This document shows, piece after piece, positions 16,555 through 26,283 of a stretch of 64,000 bases of DNA. A model generated the notes under the pieces. It was given only the letters and a program-made list of their open reading frames with translations. It was not told the origin of the DNA and did not search any database. The DNA is from Zhongshania sp. (GTDB taxonomy: Bacteria > Pseudomonadota > Gammaproteobacteria > Pseudomonadales > Spongiibacteraceae), in assembly GCA_018066965.1 (NCBI GenBank), contig JAGPVP010000081.1, positions 1-64,000 on the forward strand. Direction: 5' to 3'. Every line of letters begins with the position of its first letter. Within the stretch, counting starts at the first letter, position 1. Made by a program: the position numbers and the translations under genes.

Positions 16555-18354
16555 ATGTTAAAACGGGCCTACCCGCTACTTGTTTTGCTGCTGTATTGCT
16601 TCTGCTCATATGCCTGGGCTGACGACACCGCCGAGCTCTCGATCAAGGGCGGTAATAGCAAACTGCAAACCAACGTTCGAGCGCACCTCGCTGTCAACGA
16701 CATCGACTGCAATTTATCGGAGCCTAGACTTCGCAGCCGGCTGCGCGGCAGCGACGACAAAATATCTGCGGCACTACGTGCGCTGGGCTATTACCACGGT
16801 AGCTGGACACTTACCAAAACCAAAGGCCCGCTAAAGCGCAGCGAAAAAAATGCGCTGGTCTCAGCGACCAAATCACTAAACCCACTAAAAAAAGACAGCA
16901 CAGACACCTGCTGGCAGCTGCAGCTAGACCTAACACCCGGCCCAATAAGCAAAATAGCGACCTTAGACGTTCGCGTTGAAGGCGACGGCGAAAGTGACCC
17001 CGTATTTAGCGATTATTTACATGCACTGCCCGTCGCAGTTGGTGACAAGCTGCGACACGGTGATTACGAAGACATCAAAAAACAAATAAGCCAACGCGCT
17101 AGAAACGCGGGCTACTTCGACGGCAAATTCAGCGAGCATAGCTTAGAGGTCAATACCGACACCAACACCGCGGTCATTCGGATAATTTATCAAAGCGGCC
17201 CACGCTATCGTTTTGGTGCCATCGAATTTGGGCCGTCGCTGTTGAACGATTCACTACTACAGCGATATTTACCGTTTCAAACCGACGCCCCATTTGAGGC
17301 GGACAAACTCATTACCCTGCAAAGCAATCTAGTCAGTAGTAATTACTTTGCATCGGTAAGTGTAGATCAAGACAATCCCGACCCCAGCAACGGCACTGTC
17401 GCAACACGTATTAACACCACACCCAAAAAGCAGTATGAAACCACCGCGGGTATCGGCGCCTCTACCGACACCGGCCCGCGTGTCAGTTACGGTTTGAAGA
17501 ACCGCCGCGTCAATGCCGATGGCGACACCTACCAAATCACAGGGCAGTACTCTCCGGTGTTATCTAATCTGGGTTATCAGTATTCCCAGCCCGGGGGAAA
17601 GCCGCTCACCGACAAAACCGTCTGGTCCACCGGTGTTCAGCAAAAAGACACCGATACCTCAGAAAGTACCAGTTACCGTGCCGAAGTCGCGCTTATATCA
17701 CTCACTGACGGTGGCTGGGTACAAACCTTAAGTTTAAAATTCCTTCGCGAGAATTTTGAAATTGCCGATGTCGACAATAGCTCAACCCTGCTCATGCCCG
17801 GCATCGCCTTCGCGCGTAGCAAGGCCAATGATCGCCGCTACCCTACCAAGGGCTGGCGAATTAACACTGCGGTGCGCGGCGCCTTAGATGGCGTGGTGTC
17901 TGATGTGAGTTTGGCGCAGGCGGAACTAGACGGAAAAATTATATTGCCGTTCTTAGGTGGTCGAATTATCAGCCGCGGCGGCCTTGGCCTAACCGCGCTA
18001 GACGACTTTTTAGAATTGCCCGCGTCACTGCGGTTTTTTGCCGGCGGCGACAATAGCGTGCGCGGGTTTGCCTTTGAATCTTTAGGCCCCGAAAACAGCG
18101 ACGGCGACGTGGAGGGCGGCAAACATCGCTTAACCGGCAGCATTGAATACGACCACCGGGTGTGGGGCGATTTCGCGCTCGCCGCGTTTTACGATGCGGG
18201 CAACGCCTTCGACACCAGTGATTTCACCTTTTATAGCAGTGCCGGTGTTGGCCTGCGATGGTTTTCACCCATTGGTCCCATCCGCATTGATTTTGGTTTT
18301 CCCTTAAAAGACGGTGGTTTCCGCTTCCACTTATCGATGGGGCCAGATCTATGA
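16555..18354 (+). CDS. tamA: Translocation and assembly module subunit TamA
   Basis: Omp85-family outer-membrane protein, 599 residues, that with TamB inserts or supplies lipids and proteins to the outer membrane. A Sec signal peptide (MLKRAYPLLVLLLYCFCSYAWA) is followed by three POTRA domains (about 25-265) and a 16-strand barrel. The L6-loop motif VRGF lies at about residues 501-504 in FFAGGDNSVRGF, and the C-terminal half matches the bacterial surface antigen domain (GWRINTAVRGALDG, YDAGNAFD, GLRWFSPIGPIRIDF). E. coli TamA is 577 residues. The stop overlaps the tamB start by ATGA, so the two are translationally coupled. Confidence 0.95.
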   Translation: MLKRAYPLLVLLLYCFCSYAWADDTAELSIKGGNSKLQTNVRAHLAVNDIDCNLSEPRLRSRLRGSDDKISAALRALGYYHGSWTLTKTKGPLKRSEKNALVSATKSLNPLKKDSTDTCWQLQLDLTPGPISKIATLDVRVEGDGESDPVFSDYLHALPVAVGDKLRHGDYEDIKKQISQRARNAGYFDGKFSEHSLEVNTDTNTAVIRIIYQSGPRYRFGAIEFGPSLLNDSLLQRYLPFQTDAPFEADKLITLQSNLVSSNYFASVSVDQDNPDPSNGTVATRINTTPKKQYETTAGIGASTDTGPRVSYGLKNRRVNADGDTYQITGQYSPVLSNLGYQYSQPGGKPLTDKTVWSTGVQQKDTDTSESTSYRAEVALISLTDGGWVQTLSLKFLRENFEIADVDNSSTLLMPGIAFARSKANDRRYPTKGWRINTAVRGALDGVVSDVSLAQAELDGKIILPFLGGRIISRGGLGLTALDDFLELPASLRFFAGGDNSVRGFAFESLGPENSDGDVEGGKHRLTGSIEYDHRVWGDFALAAFYDAGNAFDTSDFTFYSSAGVGLRWFSPIGPIRIDFGFPLKDGGFRFHLSMGPDL

Positions 18355-21300
18355 TCCCGCGCAGCTCACCACCAGTAGCAGGCAACCCTCTACGCCGAGT
18401 CATCACCTGGCTCATTCGAGGTTTTTTGGCGCTGGCCTTGCTCGTGATTATGTTACTTGCCGCGCTGTATTTTATTCTGGACACCCAGCGCGGCAGCGAC
18501 TGGCTGCTCACCAAAGGCCTAGCGATAGTTTCGCCCGATGCCACGTTTACGTCGTACAGCGGCACGCTTGCGAGCGGTATTCAGCTTAAAGATTTGCACC
18601 TCCCGCTGCCTGCCGCCGATATTCGTATTGCATCCATCGACAGCGCCTGGAATTTATGGGGCATTCTAAGTGGCGAACTGTCCATCCAAAAACTGCATAT
18701 CGACACATTGAATATCGATATTTTAACTACGCCAGATACGCCAAAAGACACTAACCCACCATCACCGTGGCCTAGTTTGAGCTTACCGTTTCCTGTGGGC
18801 TTAGACGATGTTCAAATACGTGCGCTAAGCCTTCGCCAAGGCGAGAGCACGCAAACACTAGACACTATTTCGCTGCAAGCTCACAGCGGTTTTCTCAGCA
18901 CCAATATTTCCTCATTTGCGATAACAAGTAAAAACTATAAGGCCACCCTTAGCGGCAGCTTGAATAATCGGCCACCATATAAAATGCGCTTAGATCTTGG
19001 CTGGCATATTCAAATGCCAGAACAAGCCGCACTCAGCGGCAAGGGGACACTACGTGGTGATCTACAGGAGTTACGACTTAAGCACACGCTGGAAACACCC
19101 GCTGCCATCCGCAGTGACATTCGCATAAGTGACTGGTACGAGCCATCGCTGGCGATGATCGACATTAATAAACTTAAAGTGGCGGCGACTTTCGACTGGG
19201 AAGAACTCCCCCTTCCCCCCGCACTCAATGAGGCCGATAACACGCCCCTGCTAAATAGCAACGATGGCCAACTTCAACTTGCGGGCACATGGCAAGACTA
19301 CACCCTCACCCTACGCAGCAATATTGCCGTAATACCCAACAATAACGAGCCGCGCGCCAAGGCCGAACAAGCCCCACCGCAAGCGCTCATTGATGAGGTT
19401 TTAAAATCACCCGCAACGCTGCAACTAGAGCTCAAAGCCAACAAGCTCGCCGTTGCAGTCAGTAGCTTAGCCCTTAACACCGAGGCGGGCTCGGTAGAGG
19501 TCTCTGGCAATATCGATGCAAACGCGCTGTTAGAGCCACAGCCACAAACCAACGCCCTCACTTGGCAGCTTAAACTCAAGGCCAATGAATTAGATTCCCG
19601 CGCTTTACTTCCACAATTGCCAAGCACGCTAACGGCGGATATCGACAGCACCGGTTGGTGGAAGAACAACGATTATCAAGCCGCCCTCACTATCAACACA
19701 TTGACCGGCGAACTTAATGACAAAGCTATCGCGGGCAATGGAAGCATTACGCTAAACCCGCGCGGCCAAGAATTTAATCAGCTCGCACTACAACTCGGCG
19801 ACAACAACGTGAAAGCCGACGGTAAATTGTCGGAAACAAGTGAATTAAACTGGCGGCTCGACGCCCCCGACCTCAGTCAAATTTACCCGCAGCTAAGTGG
19901 CGCTATAAGCTCCACCGGCAATTTGCGCGGCAATGCTATCGCCGCCCTTTTTGATAATGGCCAGTCACCAGTAATCAAAGCCGATGTAAGTATCAGCAAT
20001 CTGCACTACCAGCAGTATGCGGTGGCAAATGCCAATCTGAGCTTAACTAGCAACGCCGCTGCCGCTGTCGATCTTAATGTGAAAGGCGAGGGAATTTCCG
20101 CCGCGGTATTAAAAAATGCACAACTCGAGCTTAAGGGCAGTGGCACGCTGAACAATCATCGTTTGGTCCTTCAACTAGACGACGAAAGCAATCACCTCAC
20201 CGTTGACCTAAGCGGCGCACTGCAAGAAATTCAATCAGCGTATCAATGGCACAGCACAATTCGATCCCTGTCGCTCAGCAGCAACGCCAGCGGACCGTGG
20301 CAGTTGTCTGGCAGCAGCGAGTTAGAACTGGCAGCAAATTCAATGTCGCTATCGCCCTTCTGCCTTGCGCAAAACGGCGCCACGTTGTGCAGCGAGGCAA
20401 CATTTAAAAATGGCGACATTAACGCCAGCGGCCAATTAGAATCACTGCCGCTAGAACGTTTTACCGCTGGCTTACCGCTGGGGACCACAATCACTGGCTT
20501 GCTAAATACCCGCTTTAAAATTCATGGCAAAAGCGACGATATCAGTGGTGAGTTAGCCGTCAGCAGCGAGCCCATAGTTATTCGCTACCAAGCCAGTGAA
20601 GATCAAGCTGCGGTGGAACACCACGCGGTATTGACAGCAAACGCCGACATTCAAAACAATAAACTCAACAGCAAAGCGCTGTTTAGCATCAGTGATGTTG
20701 GCAGTATTAATGCCACGCTACGCACTACTGGCCTAGACGCTAGCAGTGAAATACAAGGTGATATCAACGGCGGTTTTAGCAATTTGCGCTGGCTAGGTGG
20801 ATTGTTCCCGCAACTTGAAAAACTGGATGGTGTGCTGCGCACCCAACTCTCTGCATCCGGCCAGCTCGCCGCGCCCAAAGGCGATGGAAATGTGAGCTTG
20901 GCCAATATAAAAATGGAGTTACCGGACCTTGGCCTGTCCTTACAAGACGCCAGCGCCACGCTAAACTTCGACAGTCGCGGCCCCTGGCAATTGAACAGCC
21001 AAGTTCACTCCGGTGACGGTACGCTTGTTATTACCGGGCAAGGCGAATTAGGCGACACCGCCGGCCCAACAGGTGAAATCCAAATTAGTGGCGACAACAT
21101 CACCGCGCTGGATCTCAGCGATGCCCTGGTGGTGGTATCGCCAAATGTCAATGCCACACTTAGCCCAGAACTCATTAAAATTCGTGGCAGCCTCGGTATT
21201 CCAAAAGGCAACTTCACCTTAAAAACCTTGCCCGAACAAGCTGCTGGCGTGTCCGCAGACGAGCGCATTGTTAATAGCGACAAACAAGGTACAAAAAACC

Positions 21301-22019
21301 CGTCTCGTGGCATCGACACCCGTATTCAAATTACGCTTAACGATAGCTTTGAATTTAAGGGCTACGGCCTAAGCACTCGCCTTGGCGGGGAATTAAAAAT
21401 AAGCCAAAAACCAGACGCCTTATTACAGGCATTTGGTTCCCTGTCACTTTATGACGGTGTCTATCAAGCTTATGGACAAAAGCTAGAGGTAGAACGCGGA
21501 CTACTTATTTTTCAGGGGCCACTAGACAACCCCGGCCTAAATATCACCGCCGTCAGAGAAACCAAAACCGTTAAGGTTGGGGTAAATATTGGTGGCTTTG
21601 CACAAGATATTCGCAGTGAATTATTTTCTAATCCGGCGCTGCCACCAACTGATGTGATGGCTATTTTAATCACCGGCAAAGCGCCGTCTGACCTGAATAA
21701 ATCTGACGCAAATCAGGTGATGAATGCCGCCACCGCACTGGGTATCTCACAGAGCCGGGGCATTACCAATACGCTCCAAAACACCTTCGGTGTAGATGTA
21801 ATTAGCTTACAAGGCGGCGACAGTTACGAAGACAGCTCACTCGTGGTGGGCAAATACCTCACACCTGATTTATTTATTAGTTACGTACAAAACCTGTTCA
21901 CCCCAGCGGGCAGCGTTCAGCTCGATTACAGCCTAACAAAAAGTTTGGGCTTAAAAGCCCAGTCCGGTAAAGCACAAAGTATCGATCTACTGTATAAAAT
22001 CGAACACGGCGAACATTAA
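18351..22019 (+). CDS. tamB: Translocation and assembly module subunit TamB
   Basis: AsmA-like bridge protein of 1222 residues, close to the 1259 of E. coli TamB. An N-terminal signal-anchor (about 19-42) holds it in the inner membrane. A very long beta-rich periplasmic region of repeating amphipathic strands forms the hydrophobic groove that spans to TamA. The C-terminal DUF490 domain (GGELKISQKPDALLQAFG, LTGKAPSDLNKSD-like ITGKAPSDLN, DVISLQGGDSYEDSSLVVGKYL, LDYSLTKSLGLKAQSGKAQS) is diagnostic. It starts within the tamA stop (ATGA). Weak inverted repeats overlap the stop codon (22003-22033) with a short T-rich stretch after them and may end the transcript. Confidence 0.95.
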   Translation: MIPRSSPPVAGNPLRRVITWLIRGFLALALLVIMLLAALYFILDTQRGSDWLLTKGLAIVSPDATFTSYSGTLASGIQLKDLHLPLPAADIRIASIDSAWNLWGILSGELSIQKLHIDTLNIDILTTPDTPKDTNPPSPWPSLSLPFPVGLDDVQIRALSLRQGESTQTLDTISLQAHSGFLSTNISSFAITSKNYKATLSGSLNNRPPYKMRLDLGWHIQMPEQAALSGKGTLRGDLQELRLKHTLETPAAIRSDIRISDWYEPSLAMIDINKLKVAATFDWEELPLPPALNEADNTPLLNSNDGQLQLAGTWQDYTLTLRSNIAVIPNNNEPRAKAEQAPPQALIDEVLKSPATLQLELKANKLAVAVSSLALNTEAGSVEVSGNIDANALLEPQPQTNALTWQLKLKANELDSRALLPQLPSTLTADIDSTGWWKNNDYQAALTINTLTGELNDKAIAGNGSITLNPRGQEFNQLALQLGDNNVKADGKLSETSELNWRLDAPDLSQIYPQLSGAISSTGNLRGNAIAALFDNGQSPVIKADVSISNLHYQQYAVANANLSLTSNAAAAVDLNVKGEGISAAVLKNAQLELKGSGTLNNHRLVLQLDDESNHLTVDLSGALQEIQSAYQWHSTIRSLSLSSNASGPWQLSGSSELELAANSMSLSPFCLAQNGATLCSEATFKNGDINASGQLESLPLERFTAGLPLGTTITGLLNTRFKIHGKSDDISGELAVSSEPIVIRYQASEDQAAVEHHAVLTANADIQNNKLNSKALFSISDVGSINATLRTTGLDASSEIQGDINGGFSNLRWLGGLFPQLEKLDGVLRTQLSASGQLAAPKGDGNVSLANIKMELPDLGLSLQDASATLNFDSRGPWQLNSQVHSGDGTLVITGQGELGDTAGPTGEIQISGDNITALDLSDALVVVSPNVNATLSPELIKIRGSLGIPKGNFTLKTLPEQAAGVSADERIVNSDKQGTKNPSRGIDTRIQITLNDSFEFKGYGLSTRLGGELKISQKPDALLQAFGSLSLYDGVYQAYGQKLEVERGLLIFQGPLDNPGLNITAVRETKTVKVGVNIGGFAQDIRSELFSNPALPPTDVMAILITGKAPSDLNKSDANQVMNAATALGISQSRGITNTLQNTFGVDVISLQGGDSYEDSSLVVGKYLTPDLFISYVQNLFTPAGSVQLDYSLTKSLGLKAQSGKAQSIDLLYKIEHGEH

Positions 22020-22051
22020 GTCGTGTTGCCGTGCTATTTTATAACAAAGTT

Positions 22052-22843
22052 TTACCACACGGTTTTCATCGTGCCACCGTCAGCGACCAGGGTTGCGCCG
22101 GTAATGTAGCTAGCGGCGTCTGACAGTAAAAACGCACCCGCCTTACCAAACTCAGTTGGATCGCCATAACGACCAAGTGGTATTAGCGCCTGACTGGCGC
22201 TGCGCTGTTCATCAAAACTAATGCCTTTGGCTTTAGCTTGTGCGGTATCAAGATTGACCATGCGATCAGTCGCGATTAATCCCGGCACTAAATTATTCAC
22301 CCGAATATTTTCAGACGCTAGCTGTCGTGACAAACTCTTGGCCAAGCTGGTAACGCCCGAGCGCATCACATTAGACAGCAGTAAAAAATCTATAGGCTCT
22401 TTAACCGACGAGGATGTCAGCGTTAAAATCGACCCACCGCCGACTGCCCGCAAATGCGGTAAAGTAGCTCGAATCATCCGCACCGCACTCATCAGGGTTA
22501 ATTCAAACGCCGACTGCCAATCGTCATCGCTAAACACATCGAATTGCCCCGGCGGCGGCCCACCGGCATTTACCACCAAACCATCTACGCGGCCAAAATC
22601 AGCACTGGCCCGCGCAACCCATTGTGTAATGCTACTGCCATCACCGGCGTCCATTGCATAGCCGCGTACGTCAGCGCCAGTTTTTGCCGCCAATGTTGCC
22701 GCAGCTGAGTGGATTGCATCGGCATTGCGGCTGGCGATAGCAATCGAAGCACCATTCAATGCAAGTTGTTCCGCAATGGCATAGCCTAAACCCTTGCTTG
22801 CGCCCGCAACTAAATACACCTTGTTCTTTACATTTAATTCCAT
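22052..22843 (-). CDS. SDR-family oxidoreductase with altered catalytic motif
   Basis: A 263-residue short-chain dehydrogenase/reductase-fold protein. The cofactor motif is AGASKGLG (13-20), VNAGG (91-95) stands for NNAG, and the C-terminal IRVNNLVPGLIATDRM and ASYITGATLVADGG are normal. The active site is not. After the Ser run 144-146 (TLTSSSVKEP) the expected Tyr-x-x-x-Lys is replaced by Ser157-Asn-Val-Met-Arg161 (LLLSNVMRSG). A subgroup of ketoacyl-reductase-like SDRs with an imperfect tetrad is known, and this gene seems to belong to it. It is divergent from the TetR regulator gene, which may control it. Substrate and even activity are uncertain. Confidence 0.85.
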   Translation of the reverse strand: MELNVKNKVYLVAGASKGLGYAIAEQLALNGASIAIASRNADAIHSAAATLAAKTGADVRGYAMDAGDGSSITQWVARASADFGRVDGLVVNAGGPPPGQFDVFSDDDWQSAFELTLMSAVRMIRATLPHLRAVGGGSILTLTSSSVKEPIDFLLLSNVMRSGVTSLAKSLSRQLASENIRVNNLVPGLIATDRMVNLDTAQAKAKGISFDEQRSASQALIPLGRYGDPTEFGKAGAFLLSDAASYITGATLVADGGTMKTVW

Positions 22844-23047
22844 GCTGTTGCCCCTTAGACTGCCGCTATTTATGGGAAATAGGTCGCGACCTTGGTTTGG
22901 CTGCCGCTGAAGCGCGCATTATCACAGAGAATAAAAAAATTTGCTGTGGGGTGAACTGAGTCACCATCAATAGGGCGACGACTGTGAAGAAATTCGCTAG
23001 AATGGCGCGGCTTTACTAGCATTTCGGCAGAAATTCAAAAAAACACA

Positions 23048-23090
23048 TGACACCAGATATAATCGCTGTCAACATTACATCCAGATGACA
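23048..23090. promoter_or_regulatory. Regularly spaced TGACA/TGTCA half-sites around a -10 box upstream of tetR-like gene
   Basis: TGACA at 23048, TGTCA at 23067 and TGACA at 23086 are spaced exactly 19 bases apart with alternating orientation. A perfect TATAAT lies at 23058-23063 between the first two, though no good -35 is seen. The last half-site ends 11 bases before the regulator start codon. This is a plausible autoregulatory operator for the TetR-like protein; binding is inference. Confidence 0.45.
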
Positions 23091-23101
23091 GACGGCACAC
23101 A

Positions 23102-23773
23102 GTGACTATGAATACAATCAACACTAGCTACCACCATGGCAATTTGCGACAAGAGCTTATGGCCCTAGCCGAAAAGCACCTGATTAATGACGGTATTGGC
23201 GAACTCAGTTTACGTGCCTTGGCGAGGGAGATCGGCGTATCACAAACTGCACCCTATCGGCATTTTAAAGACAAAAATGCCTTGCTAGCCGCATTGGCGA
23301 CCGAAGGTTTCCGGCGCTTTTTCGAATTCTGTCTGCCCAGCGAGCGGGAACCCCGGGCAGATTTAAGCTTGTTGTATTTTGGCCTAGGCTATGTGCAATT
23401 CGCTAAAACCCATACAGAAATGTTCCACCTCATGTTCGGCCCCGTTTTACAACCTCGCAATGATTACCCTGAACTGTTTGCAGCCGGCCGAGAGGCCATT
23501 TACAAAGTTCGCGCTGGGGTTGAGAACGGTTACAAAAGCGGCGTATTGCGCGAGCTGGATGATGTTGCGTCGATGGCCCACACCGTTTGGGCAGCAGTAC
23601 ATGGCGTGGCAACACTCATGTTAGACCACGGCGACACCTACGGTTACCACCGCGACCTAGATTTGCAGGCAGAAAAATCACTGCGCATGATGATAGCGGG
23701 GCTCTGTACTAACCCTAGCGATATTTCGAAGCTCCCCACCACACTGACACCCTACCCACCAGAAAACGCTTAA
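23102..23773 (+). CDS. TetR/AcrR-family transcriptional regulator
   Basis: A 223-residue repressor-type regulator. The N-terminal HTH is YHHGNLRQELMALAEKHL followed by ELSLRALAREIGVSQTAPYRHFKDKNALLAAL (about 10-60), and the C-terminal ligand domain has the VWAAVHGVATLMLDHG helix of the WHG/TetR_C_33 type. It probably controls the divergent SDR gene and itself in response to a small hydrophobic ligand. The chosen start is GTG at 23102; an ATG two codons later is equally possible, as neither has a strong ribosome site. It converges on ybbP, with stops 14 bases apart. Confidence 0.88.
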   Translation: MTMNTINTSYHHGNLRQELMALAEKHLINDGIGELSLRALAREIGVSQTAPYRHFKDKNALLAALATEGFRRFFEFCLPSEREPRADLSLLYFGLGYVQFAKTHTEMFHLMFGPVLQPRNDYPELFAAGREAIYKVRAGVENGYKSGVLRELDDVASMAHTVWAAVHGVATLMLDHGDTYGYHRDLDLQAEKSLRMMIAGLCTNPSDISKLPTTLTPYPPENA

Positions 23774-23798
23774 GCCTAGCTTTACGGCTAAAGCGTTT
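23764..23798. terminator. Hairpin spanning both stop codons of convergent genes
   Basis: Thirteen-base-pair stem with one mismatch (23764-23776 with 23786-23798, nine-base loop) that includes the last codons of the tetR-like gene and ybbP. The minus-strand side continues TTTTCT, so it may serve as the terminator of the ybbA-ybbP transcript and stabilise the other end. Confidence 0.5.
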
Positions 23799-26283
23799 GG
23801 CGCAATATCACCAGCGGTGGTTTGCTGAGTAGTTGACGACAAAATACCCAAGCGAGCACACACATCGTTAGCACGCCAATCAACGGCGCAATGATAAAAA
23901 CATTAGCGTGCCAAACCAATTCCATATCAAGCACCCAATATTGCACACCTAAAAGCGCGATATTGCTGCCTAATGCGGCCAGCAAACCCGACAGCAAACC
24001 TACCGCAGCGAACTCCATCAGCAGGCCGTTGATAATTAATTTTTTACTCGCACCCAGCGTGCGCAAAATCGCATTTTCCTGCAAACGACTATCAAGGCTC
24101 GCCTGTACATTAGCTACACCAACTAATAATGCGCAGACCACAACCAATATCAATACCAAGCCAATTGCCGTACTGACTTGACTAACCACTGTATTCATTT
24201 GCTGGATAACCGTGTCAATTTCAATTAGCGTAAACGTCGGGAACTGCCTAAGTAATTCGCCCAACACTGGCTTTTGCGCCGCGGGTAAATAAAAGCTGGT
24301 GATATAGCTACCCGCATAATTCTCTAAACCATTAGGCGGAAACATAAAATAAAAATTGGGGCGCATACTGGCCCAATCCAAACTCCGTATGCTGCTCACC
24401 TCCGCATTAAGTAATTGCCCACCAATATTAAAATTTAGCTCACTGCCAAGCTGTATATGTAGCTTATCAGCAATATCGGACTCTACCGACACCAGCACTA
24501 CACCGGTATTTTTACTTTCCGCATCTGGCCACCAGCGTCCGGCTAGTAACTTGTTATCGTCGGGTAAGTCCTTCGCCCAACTCAAATTTAACTCCCTATT
24601 GATACTGCCACTGTCAGCGTCAATATCTTTAATCTCGCTTACTTTTTGCTGATTAATATGGGTTAAGCGGCCCCGCACCATTGGGTATAGTCCAGCGTCT
24701 TTTAAGTCGTGCTGCAGAAAAAATGCATCTAGCGGTTGTATTTCAGACTCTTGAATATTTATCAAAAAATGATTGGGGGCATCCACTGGCAACTGTAATT
24801 GCCAGTCTTCAATTAAGGACGTGCGCAGCACCCCTAGACAACTCAATGCCATGAGCGATAAAGCAAAGCTGGCCACTTGGAATGCATTGCCAATACGGCG
24901 CCGATAGACCGCTGCCAAGGCAATGCGAAATGCGCCGCCAGCACGATTAATTAACAATGTCCGTGCAACAGAAATCAAATACAGCACTAATACGCTAGCC
25001 AATAAACCAATGACCAGAGCGGCAATTAATACCGTAGTGCTTAGTAAGATATCCTTGCTATACCACCACATTAATAAACCAATACCGCCAATGCCACTTA
25101 ATGCGCCAGCTAATAACCCGGCGCCGTCTTCGTCATTGCCGCGGCGCAAAACCCGCATCGGTGAGACTTTACTCAAACGGAATACTGGGGGCATCGCAAA
25201 CACCGCCGTACAGCCTACGGCGGTGACCGCGCCAACCACAAATGGTCGCCAACTCGCGGCTGCGACGTCTACTGAAATCAAACCTTGTAGGCTAGAGAAT
25301 AAGGCCCACTGCAAGCCGTAGCCGCCAAACCCACCTAATATGATTGCCACCACACAGAGTAAGCCCAGCTGCACACCGTAATGCGTTAGCACCTGACGCC
25401 GACTTGCCCCGAGAGCCTTCATAACCGCGACATTGTCGGTATTGCGCTCGCCATAACGGCGGGCCGCTAAAGCAATCGCGGCACCAGCTAGTGCAACCCC
25501 CAAGCTCGCCGCCAGTAATAAATACCCTTCTGCACGCTTGAGTGTTGCCGCCATGGCTGGCTGGCCATCGCGCACGCCCTGCCATCGCTGCCCTTCGTCT
25601 AAATGCGGCATCAGCCACTGCGCATAAGCATCAAGCTGCGATTCATCGCCAGCAAATAAATAGCGATAACTAACCAAACTACCTGGCTGCACGACGTCGG
25701 TTGCAGCTAAATCTGCGTAATTAATCATGCCCCGTGGTGCCAGCATTTCGTTCATATTACCTTGATCTGGCTCACTGATAAGCGCCTGACTCGCAGTAAA
25801 TTTTTGATCTCCGATCTCTGCGCCGCCGCCCACTGTTAAGTTTAATAAAGCAAAAAGACGTGAGTCTAGCCACAGCTCACCGGGCTTTGGCCCAGCACTT
25901 TGCGCGCTTGCGACGCCAAACAGTTCATCACTGGTGCCTAGCTCTCCGACCAGCGGATACCCTTCTGACACCGCCCGAATAGACGCTAATTGCATGGCGT
26001 CGCCGGCGTAGACCATCGAGCGAAAACTCGCCACAGTCGCCGTGCGTAAACCTCGGCTGCGCGCCTCTGCGAGCCATTCATCGGGAATCGTTCGCGCAGT
26101 TTTTAATACTCGATCGGCCGCTAAAAAATGATGGCTTTGCTGCTCCATGCTGCGGCTTAAGCGATCAGAAAATCCCGCTATGCCGCTTACAATCGCCACC
26201 GCCAAAACCAACGAAAATCCCAACAAGCCCAGCTCGCCACCGCGCCACGCTCGCAGTAAATGCCGTAAGCCGCGGATGATCAT
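23788..26283 (-). CDS. ybbP: YbbP-like ABC transporter permease
   Basis: Inner-membrane permease of the FtsX/MacB-type with duplicated FtsX domains, 831 residues against 804 in E. coli YbbP. An N-terminal helix (LGFSLVLAVAIVSGIAG) and a periplasmic domain are followed by a helix bundle with the FtsX phrase NVAVMKALGASRRQVLTHY (about 280-300), a central set of helices, a second periplasmic domain and the second FtsX repeat with ENAILRTLGASKKLIINGL. This mechanotransmission-type transporter works with YbbA and is thought to assist envelope lipid or lysophospholipid handling with TesA. The start overlaps the ybbA stop (ATGA). Confidence 0.9.
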   Translation of the reverse strand: MIIRGLRHLLRAWRGGELGLLGFSLVLAVAIVSGIAGFSDRLSRSMEQQSHHFLAADRVLKTARTIPDEWLAEARSRGLRTATVASFRSMVYAGDAMQLASIRAVSEGYPLVGELGTSDELFGVASAQSAGPKPGELWLDSRLFALLNLTVGGGAEIGDQKFTASQALISEPDQGNMNEMLAPRGMINYADLAATDVVQPGSLVSYRYLFAGDESQLDAYAQWLMPHLDEGQRWQGVRDGQPAMAATLKRAEGYLLLAASLGVALAGAAIALAARRYGERNTDNVAVMKALGASRRQVLTHYGVQLGLLCVVAIILGGFGGYGLQWALFSSLQGLISVDVAAASWRPFVVGAVTAVGCTAVFAMPPVFRLSKVSPMRVLRRGNDEDGAGLLAGALSGIGGIGLLMWWYSKDILLSTTVLIAALVIGLLASVLVLYLISVARTLLINRAGGAFRIALAAVYRRRIGNAFQVASFALSLMALSCLGVLRTSLIEDWQLQLPVDAPNHFLINIQESEIQPLDAFFLQHDLKDAGLYPMVRGRLTHINQQKVSEIKDIDADSGSINRELNLSWAKDLPDDNKLLAGRWWPDAESKNTGVVLVSVESDIADKLHIQLGSELNFNIGGQLLNAEVSSIRSLDWASMRPNFYFMFPPNGLENYAGSYITSFYLPAAQKPVLGELLRQFPTFTLIEIDTVIQQMNTVVSQVSTAIGLVLILVVVCALLVGVANVQASLDSRLQENAILRTLGASKKLIINGLLMEFAAVGLLSGLLAALGSNIALLGVQYWVLDMELVWHANVFIIAPLIGVLTMCVLAWVFCRQLLSKPPLVILRQTL

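Noticed and set aside
22003-22033. Strong terminator after tamB
   Set aside because: The overlapping inverted repeats are only six base pairs each and mutually exclusive, so I kept it as a remark only.
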